From: Candidatus Aquiluna sp. UB-MaderosW2red
GTDB lineage: Bacteria; Actinomycetota; Actinomycetes; Actinomycetales; Microbacteriaceae
Length of the DNA stretch: 64,000 nt
Reading direction: 5' to 3'
NCBI RefSeq assembly: GCF_900100865.1
Contig: NZ_LT627734.1
Coordinates: forward strand, 558,001-622,000
The position numbers were made by a program, and so were the translations under genes. Positions within the stretch are counted from its first letter, which is position 1, and every line of letters starts with the position of its first letter. Shown in pieces: positions 27,372 to 36,587 of this stretch. A model generated the notes under the pieces. The model ran no database searches, was not told the origin of the DNA, and saw only the letters and a program-made list of their open reading frames with translations.

Positions 27372-29173
27372 GTCTCTACGGCACAAATAACGAAGAACGC
27401 ACCGATCTAAATAAAGAAGAATCCAAGTTCATTCGTCGGCGCTCCAGGGTGCTCTTGGGCTCACTCCTGATTCCACTCAAAATGCGGCTTTATGCCGCTG
27501 TGGTGATGATCGTTTTTTCTACTGCACTTCGAGTAGCGGGCCCCGCACTGATTGCCTTTGGTATCGACTGGGCTCTTCCGAATGCGATTGACGGCAACTA
27601 CCAGCCGCTTTGGCTGATTGTGGGCATTTATCTTTCGGCTGCGGCGCTGAGTGCGATAACCGTTTACTACTTTTTGATGCTCACCGCGAAGATATCGCAG
27701 GCCATGCTCTATGACTTGCGAAATCGGGTGTTTGTCCACACTCAAAAGCTCTCAGTCGAGTTTCATGAGCGCTACACCGCGGGCCGGGTCATCGCTCGCC
27801 AAACCTCAGACCTGGAATCTATTTCGGAGCTCTTATCGGGCGGTCTAAGCGAGTTGGTAGTGGGGGGCATGTTCATGCTTTTCACCGCTATTGCTCTTTT
27901 GATTTTGGACCCGATCAGCTTCTTTATTTTGGCTGGGGCCCTTATTCCACTTGGCATTCTCACCCGTTGGTTCCAGGTCAACACCAATAAGGGATTCAGG
28001 GCGCAGCGAGTAGCCTCGTCCACCCTGATTCAGTACTTTGTTGAGACCATGACGGGAGTCCGCGCGGTCAAGGCATTCCGCAAAGAGAAGCGTAACGAAA
28101 AGTACTTTGGCTCTCTGGTTGAAAAATACCGCGGCCTAAACGCCAAGCTGATTCAGCTTTTTGGTATCTACGACCCGGGTCTAATTCTGATTGGCAATAT
28201 CACGGTGGCGGCGGTGTTGTTGGCCGGTGGATTCAGGGTTCTGGATGGCTCACTAGGGATTGGGGTTTTGACCGCGGCCATTTTGTATGCCAGAAGATTC
28301 TTTGATCCAATGGAGCAAATTGCCATCTTCTACAACTCTTACCAAGCCGCTTCTTCGGCACTCGAAAAAATCTCTGGCGTACTGCAAGAAGAGCCGAGTG
28401 TGCCAGAACCTTTAAAGCCGGTAAAAATTGATAACGCTCAGGGCAAGGTTAACTTTGAGAATGTCGATTTTAAGTATTCAACCGGGGCCGTGGTGCTCCA
28501 CCCATTCAGCCTCGAGATTCCTGCCGGACAAACAATTGCGTTGGTCGGAACTACCGGTGCCGGAAAATCGACTCTAGCCAAGCTGATATCTCGCTTCTAC
28601 GATCCTTCTAAGGGGGTCGTCTCAATCGATGGCGTCGACCTAAAAGATATTTCAAACTCTGATTTGCGCCGGGAAATCGTGATGGTTACCCAGGAGGCCT
28701 ACCTATTCACAGGTTCGGTGGCTCAAAACATTCAGCTTGGAAAGCCCGGTGCTTCGATGCAGCAGGTAATCGATGCCGCCAAGGCGGTCGGCGCTCACGA
28801 ATTTATCTTGCAACTGCCCAGCGGTTACGAGACCGATGTGAATAAGCGCGGTGGCCGAGTTTCTTCGGGTCAGCGTCAGCTAATCTCATTTGCTCGCGCT
28901 TTTTTGGCCAACCCCGCAGTCTTGATTCTCGATGAGGCCACTAGCTCGCTGGACATTCCCTCGGAGCGATTGGTGCAGGTCGGGCTCAAGACTCTATTGA
29001 AGGGAAGGACCGCTGTGATCATTGCGCACCGCTTATCAACGGTGGCGATTGCCGATCGAGTTTTGGTAATGGAACACGGCAAGATAATCGAGGACGGGTC
29101 ACCTAAAGAGTTGGTCGATGCTGGTGGCAAGTTCTCCAGGCTTTATAAAGCCTGGAAGGAGTCGCTGGTTTAG
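27368..29173 (+). CDS. ABC exporter half-transporter, catalytic-site partner
   Basis: A 601-residue partner of the preceding gene. The membrane domain is preceded by a 30-residue charged head ([21 protein letters not shown]). In the ATPase, Walker A is [14 protein letters not shown], Walker B is [12 protein letters not shown] with the catalytic Glu, and the Q-loop is normal ([12 protein letters not shown]), but the signature is [15 protein letters not shown] rather than LSGGQ. Because each nucleotide site uses Walker motifs of one chain and the signature of the other, this makes one canonical and one degenerate site in the dimer. GTG start with GGGAGG upstream, overlapping the first gene by 4 bp, so equimolar synthesis is expected. 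Confidence 0.92.
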   Translation: MSLYGTNNEERTDLNKEESKFIRRRSRVLLGSLLIPLKMRLYAAVVMIVFSTALRVAGPALIAFGIDWALPNAIDGNYQPLWLIVGIYLSAAALSAITVYYFLMLTAKISQAMLYDLRNRVFVHTQKLSVEFHERYTAGRVIARQTSDLESISELLSGGLSELVVGGMFMLFTAIALLILDPISFFILAGALIPLGILTRWFQVNTNKGFRAQRVASSTLIQYFVETMTGVRAVKAFRKEKRNEKYFGSLVEKYRGLNAKLIQLFGIYDPGLILIGNITVAAVLLAGGFRVLDGSLGIGVLTAAILYARRFFDPMEQIAIFYNSYQAASSALEKISGVLQEEPSVPEPLKPVKIDNAQGKVNFENVDFKYSTGAVVLHPFSLEIPAGQTIALVGTTGAGKSTLAKLISRFYDPSKGVVSIDGVDLKDISNSDLRREIVMVTQEAYLFTGSVAQNIQLGKPGASMQQVIDAAKAVGAHEFILQLPSGYETDVNKRGGRVSSGQRQLISFARAFLANPAVLILDEATSSLDIPSERLVQVGLKTLLKGRTAVIIAHRLSTVAIADRVLVMEHGKIIEDGSPKELVDAGGKFSRLYKAWKESLV

Positions 29174-29223
29174 GCCGACTGTCTTCAGTGATTGAATCTA
29201 ATTTTCCAACTTGTGCTAACCGA

Positions 29224-29277
29224 TAGGCTATTGGGTGCCCGTTTGGCGCGATCAGCGTCTTTTATCAGGAGTAATTT
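29224..29277 (+). promoter_or_regulatory. -10 element and leader of icd
   Basis: TAGGCT at 29224-29229 would start transcription about 42-48 bp before the ATG. AGGAG at 29267-29271 is the ribosome binding site. No convincing -35 is seen 16-18 bp upstream. The 104-bp gap after the ABC exporter has no terminator that I can recognise. Confidence 0.4.
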
Positions 29278-30495
29278 ATGAGCAAAATCAAAGTGATAGG
29301 CAAGGTCGTTGAACTAGACGGCGACGAGATGACCCGCATCATCTGGCAGGACATTAAGGACAATCTGATTCTGCCGTTTCTGGATGTCGATTTGGAATAC
29401 TACGACCTTTCGGTCGAAAACCGTGATGCTACCGACGACCAAATAACCATTGATGCTGCCCACGCCATCAAAAAGCACGGTGTTGGAGTGAAGTGCGCAA
29501 CCATCACCCCGGACGAAGACCGGGTAACCGAATTCGGCCTCAAGAAAATGTGGCGCTCACCAAATGGCACCATTAGAAACATCTTGGACGGCGTGGTGTT
29601 TCGCGAGCCGATTATCATTTCCAACGTGCCAAGGTTGGTTCCCGGCTGGACCAAGCCAATCATCATCGGTCGTCACGCTCACGGAGACCAGTACAAGGCC
29701 ACTGACTTCAAGGTTCCGGGTAAGGGCACTGTCACCATGACTTGGACTCCGGCCGATGGCTCAGAGGCTCAGACCATGACCATCGCGGATTACCCAGAGG
29801 CCGGCGGTGTAGCTATGGGTATGTATAACTACATGGATTCGATTAGAGACTTTGCGAGGGCATCTTTTAATTACGGCCTAGCCCGCAACTACCCGGTTTA
29901 TCTCTCAACCAAAAACACGATTTTGAAGGCCTATGACGGCGCATTCAAAGACGCCTTCCAGGAGGTCTTCGACGCCGAATATGCCGAGCAGTTCCAAAAG
30001 GCCGGCTTGACCTATGAGCACCGCCTGATCGACGACATGGTCGCCGCTTGCCTCAAGTGGGAGGGCGGTTATGTTTGGGCTTGCAAGAACTACGATGGTG
30101 ATGTTCAGTCCGACACTGTGGCCCAGGGCTTCGGCTCACTGGGTCTTATGACTTCTGTGCTAACTACCCCGGATGGCGAAACAGCCCTTGCGGAGGCCGC
30201 CCACGGCACAGTGACTCGTCACTACCGCCAACATCAAGCCGGCAAGCCAACTTCGACCAACCCGATTGCCTCGATTTTCGCGTGGACCAGGGGTTTGATG
30301 CACCGCGCAAAGCTAGATAACACTCCCGAGGTGCAGGCATTCGCCGAGACCCTCGAGGATGTCATTATCAAGACTGTCGAAGCGGGCCACATGACCAAGG
30401 ATCTGGCAGCGCTGGTCGGGCCAGATCAGGCTTATCAGACCACCCAGGAATTTATGAGCACCCTCGCAGAAAACCTGCGCGGCAGAATGGCCTAG
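29278..30495 (+). CDS. icd: NADP-dependent isocitrate dehydrogenase, homodimeric eukaryote-like type
   Basis: Icd (405 aa) makes 2-oxoglutarate, CO2 and NADPH from isocitrate. It is the ICD type II subfamily, as in mitochondria and in Mycobacterium Icd1, not the E. coli type: [19 protein letters not shown] at the start, [30 protein letters not shown] with the substrate-binding S-x-N-G-T-I-R-N, and [14 protein letters not shown]. The C-terminal [17 protein letters not shown] carries the NADP-binding H and R residues. Length and ATG start are normal. The terminator structures after it isolate it from the next gene. It supplies NADPH for the biosynthetic genes in this window. Confidence 0.97.
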   Translation: MSKIKVIGKVVELDGDEMTRIIWQDIKDNLILPFLDVDLEYYDLSVENRDATDDQITIDAAHAIKKHGVGVKCATITPDEDRVTEFGLKKMWRSPNGTIRNILDGVVFREPIIISNVPRLVPGWTKPIIIGRHAHGDQYKATDFKVPGKGTVTMTWTPADGSEAQTMTIADYPEAGGVAMGMYNYMDSIRDFARASFNYGLARNYPVYLSTKNTILKAYDGAFKDAFQEVFDAEYAEQFQKAGLTYEHRLIDDMVAACLKWEGGYVWACKNYDGDVQSDTVAQGFGSLGLMTSVLTTPDGETALAEAAHGTVTRHYRQHQAGKPTSTNPIASIFAWTRGLMHRAKLDNTPEVQAFAETLEDVIIKTVEAGHMTKDLAALVGPDQAYQTTQEFMSTLAENLRGRMA

Positions 30496-30504
30496 GAAAA
30501 CACT

Positions 30505-30560
30505 GCCCTTTCGAGGGCTGTGGATAACTCCCTGCAAGAATCTGCAGGGAGTTTTACCTT
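30505..30560 (+). terminator. Tandem hairpins and terminator after icd
   Basis: Two hairpins follow the icd stop: GCCCT-TTCG-AGGGC (30505-30518), and AACTCCCTGCA (30526-30536) with TGCAGGGAGTT (30543-30553), an 11-bp perfect stem with a six-base loop, followed by TTACCTT. The second is the likely intrinsic terminator. It also rules out the upstream in-frame start of the next gene. Confidence 0.8.
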
Positions 30561-30567
30561 TGTCGGC

Positions 30568-32724
30568 ATGAAATATAAATTGAAGTCGGCAATAGCCAGT
30601 GCGGCACTTTTGGTCGCAACTCTAATTCCACTCTCCGCCTCAGCTAGTGAGGTGTGTGTCGGTGCTGATTGCACCGTCACCTTTGAATACACCGGTGCGG
30701 TGCAAACCTGGATTGTGCCCAATGGCGCGAGCAATGTCCAGTTTGATGTCAAGGGCGCCCAAGGTGCCGGCGGGGCCGGCGGCGGAACTGTCAAGGGAAA
30801 TCTTAGGAACCTTCCCGGCACCGTCTCAATCTATGTGGGAGGTGCTGGCAGTTACGGTGCTTATCTAGCCGGGGGCTTCAACGGCGGCGGGAGCTCTGGG
30901 GGTAACCGAGGCAATGAGGGCTCTGGGGGCGGTGCAAGCGACATCAGGCTGGGGACCGCCTTGGGCTCTCGTATTGCGGTGGCTGGTGGGGGCGGTGGCC
31001 CAGGAGGTCTAACTGGAGCTGCTGGAGCACCCGGCGGGGGACTCCAGGCATTGCGCGGTGGATCCGGGCAGGGAGCCGGCGGATTTGGCGGCGGACAATC
31101 CTCGGGTGGATCGGGTGGTTCTTCCAATGGCGGCTCTGCAGCTTCAGGCGGCGGTTTTGGAGCTGGTGGGTCGGGAGGTTCGAGTTGGAACGCCGGCGGC
31201 GGCGGCGGCGGCGGTGGCTGGTATGGCGGCGGCGGTGGCGGTGGTGACGATGACAACTGTTGCGCCGATGGCGGCGGCGGCGGCGGTGGATCTTCCTTCA
31301 CCGATCCAACCCATGTAGCCAATCCAACCCACATCGTGGATGGCCGCGCAGGAAACGGCACCGTCACGATAACTTATCAATTGCCTTTAATGCTAGTGAG
31401 CTTCTCCGGGGTCCAGATTGACTCTGACTCAGCTTTATATTCGCTCGAGATGTCCTCGGCAATATCGGGCTTGGACTCTCAAGACTTCGAGCTCACCTCA
31501 AGCGGATGTGTATTGAATGAGATTAACGTGAATGAATCATTGGCGAGTATTGCGCTAACAAACTGTGCAGAGGGCTCAATCCTCCTCACGCTTTTGGCCA
31601 ACTCGGTGGGATCAGGTGCTACTGGTCCTAACACCTCGACGAGTTTCCAAGTGGAATTTGATGGAACTGGTCCGGATTTCGTATTTGACTCTGAAGAAAT
31701 TCTGACTTCGCAGGACAGCTTGTTGATTTCTTTCACGACAAGCCCAGATGTGTTAGCGGTAGAGTCTGAAATGTTTGAAATTCAGGGCTGTGAAGCTGCT
31801 GAAATTTTGCAGAACGAAGTCTCGCTTTCGGGTTGCGTAACAGGCCTCCACCAGCTACTCCTGCCGGCAAATTCTCTCAGCGATCAGTGGGGGAACCTGG
31901 GGCCTCAAACTGAGGTCAGCTTTAGTTTCGAGGTTGATCGAGATAGCCCCGAGGCCCTGTGGTCAGAAGTGACTATCGCAGGAACCGGCCCTTTTACATA
32001 TAGCGCCACTCTCACTTTTTCAGAAGAGGTGGATTTCAATCCGCAAAGCGTGAGCATTAACTTCGATTCAGATTGCACGCTCGTTTTTGAGCAGCAAGTG
32101 CAAGGCTGGAGATTCGATGCGGTGTGTGGTTACGGTGAGGGGAATTTTGAGTTAGCAGCCGACTCACTGACCGATCGAGTTTTATCTACCGGACCTTCCA
32201 GCGCCTATAGATTGGGATTTGATAATCGAGCACCGCTAGTGGTGGCCCAACCCGAACCTGAACCCGGAATCATTGCTCCCCCTAGTGCACCAGCGCCCGT
32301 TAGCGAGTTGCCGCCCACAGCTTCCGAACCCGATGTCGAGAGCACTGATCCCGCAGATTCCGAAACCGTGGCGACTCCTGAGACAACTCCGAGCCCTGTG
32401 ACCCCGCCGGCTGTGCCGGCAAAAGTGATTGATCAGGCGCTGAAATTGGTTGTGGGGACAACGCCTAAACCGATAGTCATCTCGATTGATGAGAACGAAT
32501 CTCCCTTGGTGGTCGAGATGGAACCAGAGAGGGTTATCGAACCCGCGGCACCGGTAGTTACGAATTTAGAGCCTCGTTCAGAACCAGTATTAGCGCAGCC
32601 TGTGAGGGGCGCACCACTTCAGGCTCAGGCAGAGCGGGCCTGGTTTGCACCTTGGATAGCCGCGCTACTGGCTGGATTTATGGTTCTGATTGGCCTTGGA
32701 TTCTGGAGGTTTAGCGGAAGATAA
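30568..32724 (+). CDS. Secreted, C-terminally membrane-anchored glycine-rich surface protein
   Basis: A 718-residue cell-surface protein. Residues 1-26 are a signal peptide (KYKLKSAIASAALLVATLIPLSASA). Next comes a segment like the Gly_rich domain of ALK-type and bacterial adhesin-like proteins (VTFEYTGAVQTWIVPNGASNVQF, then a long Gly/Ser/Ala tract, about residues 60-250, with GGGDDDNCCADGGG). Three roughly 90-residue beta-rich repeats follow with pairs of cysteines (CVLNEI..LTNC; CEAAEILQ..SGC; DCTLVF..VC), then a Pro/Glu/Thr linker, and a last hydrophobic helix (WIAALLAGFMVLIGLGF) with RFSGR. No LPXTG motif is visible, so anchoring is by the helix. It overlaps purU by 14 bp at the 3' end. 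ATG at 30568 is the start, without a Shine-Dalgarno. Function unknown; adhesion or envelope structure is a guess. Confidence 0.85.
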   Translation: MKYKLKSAIASAALLVATLIPLSASASEVCVGADCTVTFEYTGAVQTWIVPNGASNVQFDVKGAQGAGGAGGGTVKGNLRNLPGTVSIYVGGAGSYGAYLAGGFNGGGSSGGNRGNEGSGGGASDIRLGTALGSRIAVAGGGGGPGGLTGAAGAPGGGLQALRGGSGQGAGGFGGGQSSGGSGGSSNGGSAASGGGFGAGGSGGSSWNAGGGGGGGGWYGGGGGGGDDDNCCADGGGGGGGSSFTDPTHVANPTHIVDGRAGNGTVTITYQLPLMLVSFSGVQIDSDSALYSLEMSSAISGLDSQDFELTSSGCVLNEINVNESLASIALTNCAEGSILLTLLANSVGSGATGPNTSTSFQVEFDGTGPDFVFDSEEILTSQDSLLISFTTSPDVLAVESEMFEIQGCEAAEILQNEVSLSGCVTGLHQLLLPANSLSDQWGNLGPQTEVSFSFEVDRDSPEALWSEVTIAGTGPFTYSATLTFSEEVDFNPQSVSINFDSDCTLVFEQQVQGWRFDAVCGYGEGNFELAADSLTDRVLSTGPSSAYRLGFDNRAPLVVAQPEPEPGIIAPPSAPAPVSELPPTASEPDVESTDPADSETVATPETTPSPVTPPAVPAKVIDQALKLVVGTTPKPIVISIDENESPLVVEMEPERVIEPAAPVVTNLEPRSEPVLAQPVRGAPLQAQAERAWFAPWIAALLAGFMVLIGLGFWRFSGR
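31195..31288 (+). repeat. GGC/GGT trinucleotide repeat tracts within the glycine-rich protein
   Basis: Runs of GGC and GGT at about 31195-31218, 31226-31244 and 31270-31288 encode polyglycine blocks. Such tracts can slip in steps of three bases and change protein length without a frameshift. A proline-rich open frame on the opposite strand is only a shadow of this tract. Confidence 0.7.
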
Positions 32725-33568
32725 CGGTGCGAGCACCATCTTGCAGGACGCGGTGTTCAGCGAACCACTTGACCGCTTGGGTCAGGGTTTTAGATTCCGC
32801 GTCCTGGCCGATGGAAACTAACTGGGCAACGGTATTCGAGTGTTCCACTCGGGTGACGTTTTGCTCAACAATCGGACCCTCATCTAGCTCCTGGGTCACA
32901 AAGTGCGCTGTGGCCCCAATGATTTTTACGCCGCGAGCGTGGGCCTGCGCGTAAGGATTAGCTCCCTTAAAGCCGGGCAGGAAAGAGTGGTGAATATTGA
33001 TTATCTTTCCCTGGAATTCTTTACAGAATTCTGGGGAAAGAATTTGCATGTAGCGCGCCAAAACGATTAGTTCAACATCTCGGGCATGAATAAACTCACT
33101 GAGTTTTTTCTCAAATGATGCTTTGTCAACACTGGTTTCGATTTGCATGGATTCGAACTCCACGCCATAGAAGGTGGCAAGCCCGGAGAGATCATTGTGA
33201 TTTGCAAATACCTTGGGAATCTCTATCGGCAGCTGACCTGAGCGCTGTCGGTATAGGAGATCATTCAGGCAGTGACCTGCCTTGGAGGCAAGGACCAAAA
33301 CCCGCATCGGCCTGGCAACAAAATCCAGTACGTATTCCATCTGAAATCTCTCGGCGATAGCCTCGAACTGCTGTTCGAAATCCTGCTTTGAAATCTCGGC
33401 TTCTATCTGAAGACGCATAAAAAAACGACCGGTGTCCATGGAGGCATACTGCTGGCTCTCAGTGATGTTGCCCCCAACTTCGGCGACCACGCCAGATATG
33501 GCATGCACGATGCCTTTTTTATCGGCGCAAATAAAGGTTAGGACCCAGTGTTCTTTGGTTGGTTGCAT
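32711..33568 (-). CDS. purU: Formyltetrahydrofolate deformylase
   Basis: PurU (285 aa) releases formate and tetrahydrofolate from 10-formyl-THF, balancing one-carbon pools and providing formate for PurT where that exists. The N-terminal ACT domain (VLTFICADKKGIVHAISGVVAEVGGNI) is typical of regulation by glycine or methionine. The formyltransferase-like domain has VLVLASKAGHCLNDLLYR, VFANHNDL, and the catalytic NIHHSFLPGFKGANPY and HFVTQELDEGPIVEQ. The ATG at 33566-33568 has either AGGA or a TAGGAT -10 seven bases before it on its strand. It lies divergent from glyA. Genes purN, purH, glyA and folD of one-carbon metabolism are nearby. Confidence 0.95.
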   Translation of the reverse strand: MQPTKEHWVLTFICADKKGIVHAISGVVAEVGGNITESQQYASMDTGRFFMRLQIEAEISKQDFEQQFEAIAERFQMEYVLDFVARPMRVLVLASKAGHCLNDLLYRQRSGQLPIEIPKVFANHNDLSGLATFYGVEFESMQIETSVDKASFEKKLSEFIHARDVELIVLARYMQILSPEFCKEFQGKIINIHHSFLPGFKGANPYAQAHARGVKIIGATAHFVTQELDEGPIVEQNVTRVEHSNTVAQLVSIGQDAESKTLTQAVKWFAEHRVLQDGARTVIFR

Positions 33569-33617
33569 GCCAACAATCCTATTGAGGGCAAAGCTAAGTT
33601 TCAGACTTTAGGTTTGG

Positions 33618-33629
33618 TAAACTTAGTAG
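33618..33629 (+). promoter_or_regulatory. Leaderless promoter candidate for glyA
   Basis: TAAACT at 33618-33623 is followed by six bases and the glyA ATG, and there is no Shine-Dalgarno. The arrangement is the same as for the DUF3817 gene. The 61-bp gap also serves purU on the other strand. Confidence 0.5.
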
Positions 33630-34910
33630 ATGACAACTCAACCAAATAGCTTTACCGCACCACTATCCGAGGTTGACCCGGAGATTGCCGCTGTTTTACA
33701 GCAGGAGCTAGACCGTCAGCGCCACACCTTGGAGATGATTGCTAGCGAGAACTTCGTCTCTCGGAGTATTTTGGAAACCACCGGCTCGGTCCTAACCAAT
33801 AAGTACGCTGAGGGGTACCCGGGCAAGCGGTATTACGGTGGCTGTGAAGCTGTAGATATCGCTGAGCAGTTGGCCAAGGATCGCCTGAAAGAGCTTTTTG
33901 GAGCAGAACACGTGAATGTTCAGCCCCACTCGGGAGCAACCGCTAACGCAGCCGTATTGATGGCACTTGCCAAGCCGGGTGACAAGATCCTTGGTTTGAG
34001 CCTGGCTCATGGAGGGCACCTCACCCACGGCATGCGGTTGAACTTCTCTGGCAAGACCTACGAGGGTCACGAGTATGAGCTAAACCCAGAAACCTTCTTG
34101 GTTGACATGGACATAGTTCGAGCACGAGCCCTGGAGGTCCGCCCAACTGTTTTGATTGCGGGATGGTCCGCGTACTCAAGGCATCTCGATTTTGCCGCCT
34201 TTAGGGCGATTGCCGATGAGGTTGGAGCCAAACTTTGGGTCGACATGGCCCACTTTGCTGGCTTGGTAGCGGCAGGGCTGCACCCAAGCCCAATTCCCTA
34301 TGCTGATGTGGTTTCTTCGACAGTACATAAAACCCTTGCTGGACCTCGTTCTGGCATGATTTTGTGCAAGGCGGAGTATGCAAAAAAGATCGACTCTGCC
34401 GTGTTCCCTGGGCAACAGGGTGGTCCGCTGATGCACGTCATAGCCGGCAAGGCTGTTGCATTTAAGCAGGCCATGCAGCCCGAGTTCAAAGAGCGCCAGC
34501 AGCGCACAATCGAAGGTGCCAAAATAATCGCAGAACGGCTAATTAGGCCAGACGTTGTGGCGGCGGGGGTTTCTGTCTTGACTGGCGGAACCGATGTTCA
34601 CCTGGTTTTGGTTGATCTTCGCAACTCCCAGCTTGATGGCCAAATGGCCGAAGACCTGCTTCACGAAGCCGGTATCACGGTGAACAAGAACTCTGTTCCT
34701 AACGACCCGAGGCCACCCATGGTCACCTCGGGTATTCGGATTGGGACCCCGGCCTTGGCCACCCGTGGCTTTGGCGCCGCCGAATTCACTGAAGTGGCTG
34801 ACATCATCGCCCACGTTTTGATCCCGGGTTCTGACATTGCAGCGCTCAGGGCGAGAGTGCGAGTGCTAACCGAGGCAATTCCACTTTATTCGAACCTAGA
34901 GAACTGGTAA
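33630..34910 (+). CDS. glyA: Serine hydroxymethyltransferase
   Basis: GlyA (426 aa) interconverts serine and glycine and forms 5,10-methylene-THF, the main one-carbon input. Marks: [49 protein letters not shown]-like segment, [12 protein letters not shown], and the PLP lysine in [19 protein letters not shown]. The C-terminal block with [24 protein letters not shown] is normal. ATG at 33630 agrees with the family start. It is followed after 4 bp by folD, which acts on the methylene-THF product. Confidence 0.97.
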   Translation: MTTQPNSFTAPLSEVDPEIAAVLQQELDRQRHTLEMIASENFVSRSILETTGSVLTNKYAEGYPGKRYYGGCEAVDIAEQLAKDRLKELFGAEHVNVQPHSGATANAAVLMALAKPGDKILGLSLAHGGHLTHGMRLNFSGKTYEGHEYELNPETFLVDMDIVRARALEVRPTVLIAGWSAYSRHLDFAAFRAIADEVGAKLWVDMAHFAGLVAAGLHPSPIPYADVVSSTVHKTLAGPRSGMILCKAEYAKKIDSAVFPGQQGGPLMHVIAGKAVAFKQAMQPEFKERQQRTIEGAKIIAERLIRPDVVAAGVSVLTGGTDVHLVLVDLRNSQLDGQMAEDLLHEAGITVNKNSVPNDPRPPMVTSGIRIGTPALATRGFGAAEFTEVADIIAHVLIPGSDIAALRARVRVLTEAIPLYSNLENW

Positions 34911-34914
34911 GCAT

Positions 34915-35766
34915 TTGACGGCGGTCAAACTAGATGGCTTGGCAGCCGCCAAGGTTATCAAGAGTGACCTAAGACTCAAAGTAATTGAGCTCAAGGCAAA
35001 GGGAATCACCCCTGGGCTGGGGACTCTTCTAGTAGGCCAGGATCCCGGGTCACTGAAGTATGTGGCTGGCAAGCACCGAGACTGCGCCGAGGTGGGCATC
35101 GAGTCGATTCGGATTGATCTTCCTGAAACTGCAAGTGCTCAAGATATCAAAGCGGCAATCCGAGACCTCAATCAAGCCCCCGAAGTCACCGGCTACATAG
35201 TTCAACTTCCGCTTCCAGCGGGCATGGACTCCAATCAGATGCTGGAATTGATTGACCCTGAAAAAGATGCCGACGGTTTACACCCGATAAACCTTGGCAA
35301 ATTGGTGATGAACGTCTCCGGTGAAATGACATCTCCGCTACCTTGCACTCCCGCCGGCATAGTGGAGCTTCTAAGAAGGCACGGGGTGCCAACCTCCGGT
35401 GCCGAGGTAGTAATTCTAGGCCGTGGCCTCACGGTGGGAAGACCGCTTAGTCTTTTGATGAGCCGCAGGGGAATTGACTCAACCGTGACAATATTGCACA
35501 GTTCCTCGAGGTATATTCCCGAGGCGGTTAGGCGGGCTGACATCGTTGTCGCGGCAATCGGCCAACCTCATTTTGTGAAGCCAGAATGGGTCAAGCCCGG
35601 TGCGGCGGTTTTGGATGTTGGAATTTCGAGAGTAAATGATTCACTCTTTGGCGATGTTGATCCCGGTGTAGCAAGTGTCGCTGGTTACCTATCGCCCAAC
35701 CCAGGAGGGGTCGGACCAATGACCAGGGCGATGCTCTTGTCAAATGTGGTTCGAGCAGTTAGCTAG
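34915..35766 (+). CDS. folD: Bifunctional methylene-THF dehydrogenase / methenyl-THF cyclohydrolase
   Basis: FolD (283 aa) converts 5,10-methylene-THF to 10-formyl-THF in two steps with NADP+. The catalytic region has the [14 protein letters not shown] (with the catalytic lysine in the Y-x-x-x-K pattern) and [11 protein letters not shown] elements; the dinucleotide fold has [16 protein letters not shown], and [13 protein letters not shown] is near the end. Together with glyA upstream and purN, purH and purU it forms the one-carbon supply of purine synthesis. The start is TTG at 34915 with a weak ribosome binding site, so coupling to glyA is likely. The last base pairs overlap the kynA stop codon on the other strand. 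Confidence 0.96.
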   Translation: MTAVKLDGLAAAKVIKSDLRLKVIELKAKGITPGLGTLLVGQDPGSLKYVAGKHRDCAEVGIESIRIDLPETASAQDIKAAIRDLNQAPEVTGYIVQLPLPAGMDSNQMLELIDPEKDADGLHPINLGKLVMNVSGEMTSPLPCTPAGIVELLRRHGVPTSGAEVVILGRGLTVGRPLSLLMSRRGIDSTVTILHSSSRYIPEAVRRADIVVAAIGQPHFVKPEWVKPGAAVLDVGISRVNDSLFGDVDPGVASVAGYLSPNPGGVGPMTRAMLLSNVVRAVS

Positions 35767-36587
35767 AACTTACTTCTGATAGCCCAAAGGTCCGGGAAGA
35801 CCGGATTGAATAAAGTTGAGGCTAAGTAGCCGGCACCCGCTGAGCCGCCAGAACCCATTTTTCTTCCGATTGTGCGTTCCACCATCTTCACATGCCGATA
35901 GCGCCACTCCTGCAAGCCCTCATCAAAATCAACTAGCGCTTCGGAAACCATTGCGGCTTCCGGGTCGGTTCTGTGCATTTCAATTAGTGCGATCTGTAAG
36001 CCCTCGTGTGGCTCCCAGGCCATCGCGACATCTCTTTCGAGCGCCTCGCTGGGGAGCTTGATGCGGTGGTTGAAATAGTGCATCGCGGAATCCCAAAGCG
36101 AAGGCCTTGTCATTGCTGCCTCCACCCGAGCCCTGGCGCTTGATCCTTGCACTAGGTGCTCGGCCATTCCCATTCCGCTAGTTTTATCTGCGCCAGCCCC
36201 GGCTTGATCTCGCCTGCCAAGGACCGCCTCCAATTCTCGGAATTGAGCGGATTGAAAACCAGAGGCAGAGGAGAGTCTTTCTCTGAAGGAATTGAATTGC
36301 AGCGGAGTCATGGTTTCCAAGATATCGAGTTGCGAAACGCAGGTCTTCATAATTGTGCGAATTCGCCCAAGTATCGCCAGAGAACGGTGGCTATCTCCCT
36401 TTTCTAAAACAACCTGCAGGGCCGAGGCTTCGTGCAGAATTTGCTTGAACCAAAGTTCATAGACCTGGTGGATGGTGATAAATAAAAGTTCATCATGTTC
36501 TGGGCCATCGCTTAGCGGATGCTGCAGCTCTAATAGCTCATCGACTTTTAGATAAGAGATGTAGGTGACGTGTTTATTTTCGCTCAT
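35763..36587 (-). CDS. kynA: Tryptophan 2,3-dioxygenase
   Basis: KynA (274 aa) is a haem enzyme that opens the tryptophan ring to N-formylkynurenine. Family marks: [45 protein letters not shown] (substrate and haem contacts), [24 protein letters not shown], and the late [24 protein letters not shown], where the haem-ligand His is in RYRHV. Length is normal for bacterial forms. It overlaps kynU by 4 bp and is probably the last gene of the operon. The formamidase (KynB) needed for the next step is not visible in the window. Tail-to-tail overlap with folD (4 bp). Confidence 0.95.
   Translation of the reverse strand: MSENKHVTYISYLKVDELLELQHPLSDGPEHDELLFITIHQVYELWFKQILHEASALQVVLEKGDSHRSLAILGRIRTIMKTCVSQLDILETMTPLQFNSFRERLSSASGFQSAQFRELEAVLGRRDQAGAGADKTSGMGMAEHLVQGSSARARVEAAMTRPSLWDSAMHYFNHRIKLPSEALERDVAMAWEPHEGLQIALIEMHRTDPEAAMVSEALVDFDEGLQEWRYRHVKMVERTIGRKMGSGGSAGAGYLASTLFNPVFPDLWAIRSKF

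Noticed and set aside
30861-31367. Proline-rich open frame of 168 aa on the minus strand
   Set aside because: It is the reverse complement of the GGC/GGT glycine tract of the surface protein gene; no ribosome binding site and no other support.
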